The notes under the pieces are model-generated. The model saw only the letters and a program-made list of their open reading frames with translations, did not search any database and was not told the DNA's origin. Shown piece after piece: positions 5,894 through 7,067 of a stretch of DNA of 7,067 nucleotides; positions within the stretch are counted from its first letter, which is position 1; each line of letters begins with the position of its first letter. The translations under genes were made by a program, and so were the position numbers. Source of the stretch: Acidimicrobiaceae bacterium. GTDB taxonomy: Bacteria; Actinomycetota; Acidimicrobiia; Acidimicrobiales; Bog-793. The DNA lies in the NCBI GenBank assembly GCA_003170375.1, contig PMZN01000172.1, forward strand, positions 1-7,067. The letters run 5' to 3'.

Positions 5894-6646
5894 ATGACCA
5901 ACACGGTGAGCTACCTCGCGGCGTTCGGCGGTGGCGTCGCGTCCTTCGTGTCACCTTGTGTGCTGCCAATTGTCCCCGGTTATCTCTCGGTCGTCACCGG
6001 ACTGGACCTCACCGATGCGGTGCAGGGATCGCGCCATCATCTTCTTCGGATCGCCCGTGACACGGCGTTGTTCGTGGTCGGGTTCACTGTCGTGTTCGTG
6101 CTCTTGGGCATCACGGCCACGACGATCGGGAGCGCGGTCTTCCGCGACAAGGAGCTGCTGTTGCGGATCTCTGGGGCGCTCGTGGTCGCGATGGCGTTGT
6201 TCCTCGCCGGATCGCTCGTGCTGAAGCGGCCGGGTTGGTACCGGGAAGCCCGGTTTCACCCGAAGCTCGAGCGCTACGGGCCGTTCGCGGCGCCCGTCGC
6301 GGGTGCCGCGTTCGGCTTCGGCTGGCAACCATGCCTCGGGCCGATCCTCGCCTCGGTGAGCGCGGTCGCAGCGACGTCGGGGTCAGCCGCGCAGGGAGCG
6401 GCGCTGCTGAGCATCTATTCGTTGGGCTTGGGGATCCCGTTTCTCGTGGTCGGTTTGGCGCTCGGCCGGTTGTCGGGGACGCTCTCGTTCGTCCGCCGGC
6501 ATTCACGGGTCATCACGGTCTTCTCAGTTGTCGTGATGGGCGTGTTCGGTGCCCTTTTGTTCACCGACAAGCTGACGTACGTGACGAGCGAGCTGCAGAC
6601 GCTCATGCGGTCGATCGGGCTGGGTGGACTCGTCACGGCCGGCTGA
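5894..6646 (+). CDS. ccdA: CcdA-type cytochrome c biogenesis / thiol-disulfide transmembrane protein
   Basis: Polytopic inner-membrane protein of the DsbD-beta/CcdA family. It carries reducing equivalents from cytoplasmic thioredoxin to extracytoplasmic thiol proteins, for example during cytochrome c maturation. Of 250 residues most are hydrophobic; I count about six membrane segments (roughly 7-34, 54-80, 90-110, 130-160, 168-192, 205-224). The two redox cysteines sit in the hallmark motifs SPCVLPIVPGYLS (Cys22) and GWQPCLGPIL (Cys147). The ATG at 5894 follows AAGG by four bases and places the first helix at the very N-terminus, as usual; the open frame reaching back to 5729 lacks support. 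The partners ResB, ResC and a ResA-type thioredoxin are not in the window, so the client is unknown. It diverges from the DUF3263 gene across 76 bases and converges on the aconitase gene with an 8-base gap. Confidence 0.93.
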   Translation: MTNTVSYLAAFGGGVASFVSPCVLPIVPGYLSVVTGLDLTDAVQGSRHHLLRIARDTALFVVGFTVVFVLLGITATTIGSAVFRDKELLLRISGALVVAMALFLAGSLVLKRPGWYREARFHPKLERYGPFAAPVAGAAFGFGWQPCLGPILASVSAVAATSGSAAQGAALLSIYSLGLGIPFLVVGLALGRLSGTLSFVRRHSRVITVFSVVVMGVFGALLFTDKLTYVTSELQTLMRSIGLGGLVTAG

Positions 6647-6654
6647 GAGCAAGG

Positions 6655-7067
6655 TCAGACTCCCGCGAGTGCCCTCACGACGAACGGCAGGATGCCGCCG
6701 TGCCACAAGTACCCGGCCTCGCCGGGTGTGTCGACGCGTAGCACCACTTTGAAGAAGCGGTCGTCGGCTGCGACGGTGAGCTCGCGCCCGACCAGCTCGG
6801 CGAGGGACGCGCCGGAAAGGCCCTTCAAGTCGATCGATTCACGGCCAGTGAGCCCGAGCGACCCCGCGTTCTCGCCCGATGCGAACTGCAGGGGGAGCAC
6901 GCCCATGCCGATCAGGTTCGACCGGTGGATCCGCTCGAAGCTCTCCGCCATCACCGCGCGGACACCCAACAACGCCGGGCCCTTTGCCGCCCAGTCACGT
7001 GACGAGCCGGAGCCGTATTCCTTGCCGGCGATCACGACGAGGGGCACGCCCTCGGATTGGTAGCGGA
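6655..7067 (-). CDS. acnA: Aconitate hydratase (AcnA/IRP family), C-terminal part, cut by window edge
   Basis: TCA-cycle enzyme converting citrate to isocitrate through cis-aconitate. Only the last 136 residues (swivel domain 4) of about 900 lie in the window; the frame is open at the right edge and begins [18 protein letters not shown]. Seen: the highly conserved [17 protein letters not shown], with the substrate-binding Ser-Arg of the GSSRDWA stretch, then [20 protein letters not shown] and MGVLPLQF. These mark the AcnA/iron-regulatory-protein branch rather than AcnB. The iron-sulfur ligands would be in the missing upstream part. The TGA at 6655-6657 is followed after 8 bases by the end of the convergent ccdA. 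I see no terminator hairpin in that gap. Confidence 0.97.
   Translation of the reverse strand, partial: RYQSEGVPLVVIAGKEYGSGSSRDWAAKGPALLGVRAVMAESFERIHRSNLIGMGVLPLQFASGENAGSLGLTGRESIDLKGLSGASLAELVGRELTVAADDRFFKVVLRVDTPGEAGYLWHGGILPFVVRALAGV

Noticed and set aside
5022..5897. 291-residue plus-strand open frame opposite otsB and DUF3263
   Set aside because: Low-complexity Arg/Ala/Pro/Gly composition with no domain. The opposite strand has full HAD motifs and a DUF3263 pattern.
6638..6660. Bidirectional terminator between ccdA and the aconitase gene
   Set aside because: The gap is only 8 bases and I could find no stable stem with a T-tract on either strand.

Overview
The window looks like a chromosomal stretch of a high-GC actinobacterium. 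The evidence is a stand-alone groEL behind a perfect CIRCE operator, a CysO-type sulfur carrier, a mycobacterial-type glucosyl-3-phosphoglycerate synthase, a DUF3263 protein, frequent GTG and other non-ATG starts, and 4-bp start/stop overlaps. Several features (short GpgS, divergent OtsA, unusual otsB start) do not match the best-known mycobacteria or streptomycetes. A deep-branching lineage such as Acidimicrobiia is a guess, not a demonstration. No mobile element, CRISPR array, tRNA or rRNA was seen.

Left part (1-2364, minus strand). Read in the direction of transcription, this is a weak promoter, a SAM riboswitch, a threonine-synthase-family PLP enzyme (965-2221), and a 91-residue ubiquitin-like sulfur carrier ending in Gly-Gly (693-968). 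The carrier gene overlaps the enzyme gene by ATGA. Downstream lies groEL (1-527, cut by the window edge) with its own CIRCE-controlled promoter. The riboswitch closing helix abuts the Shine-Dalgarno of the PLP-enzyme gene, which points to translational repression by SAM. SAM control, a CysO-like thiocarboxylate carrier and an O-phosphohomoserine-type enzyme together suggest that this pair makes homocysteine for methionine rather than only threonine. This is the most interesting system in the window.

Middle part (2388-5817). Divergent from the riboswitch operon is a coupled pair on the plus strand: gpgS (2441-3253) and an otsA-like GT20 glycosyltransferase (3250-4692), overlapping by GTGA. Converging on them from the right are a small DUF3263 protein (5539-5817) and the phosphatase otsB (4689-5510). 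The otsA and otsB stop codons share the tetranucleotide CTAG. This is a compatible-solute block: glucosylglycerate precursor plus trehalose synthesis. The otsB reading frame has no ATG, GTG or TTG before its catalytic DFDGT motif. The best start I can find is a CTG at 5510.

Right part (5818-7067). A ccdA-type thiol-disulfide transporter gene (5894-6646, plus) lies divergent from the DUF3263 gene. It converges, with an 8-bp gap, on the 3' end of an aconitase gene (6655-7067, minus, truncated by the window edge). No gene-free stretch exceeds 300 bases. The longest are 528-692 (groEL control region), 2222-2440 (riboswitch and divergent promoters) and 5818-5893.
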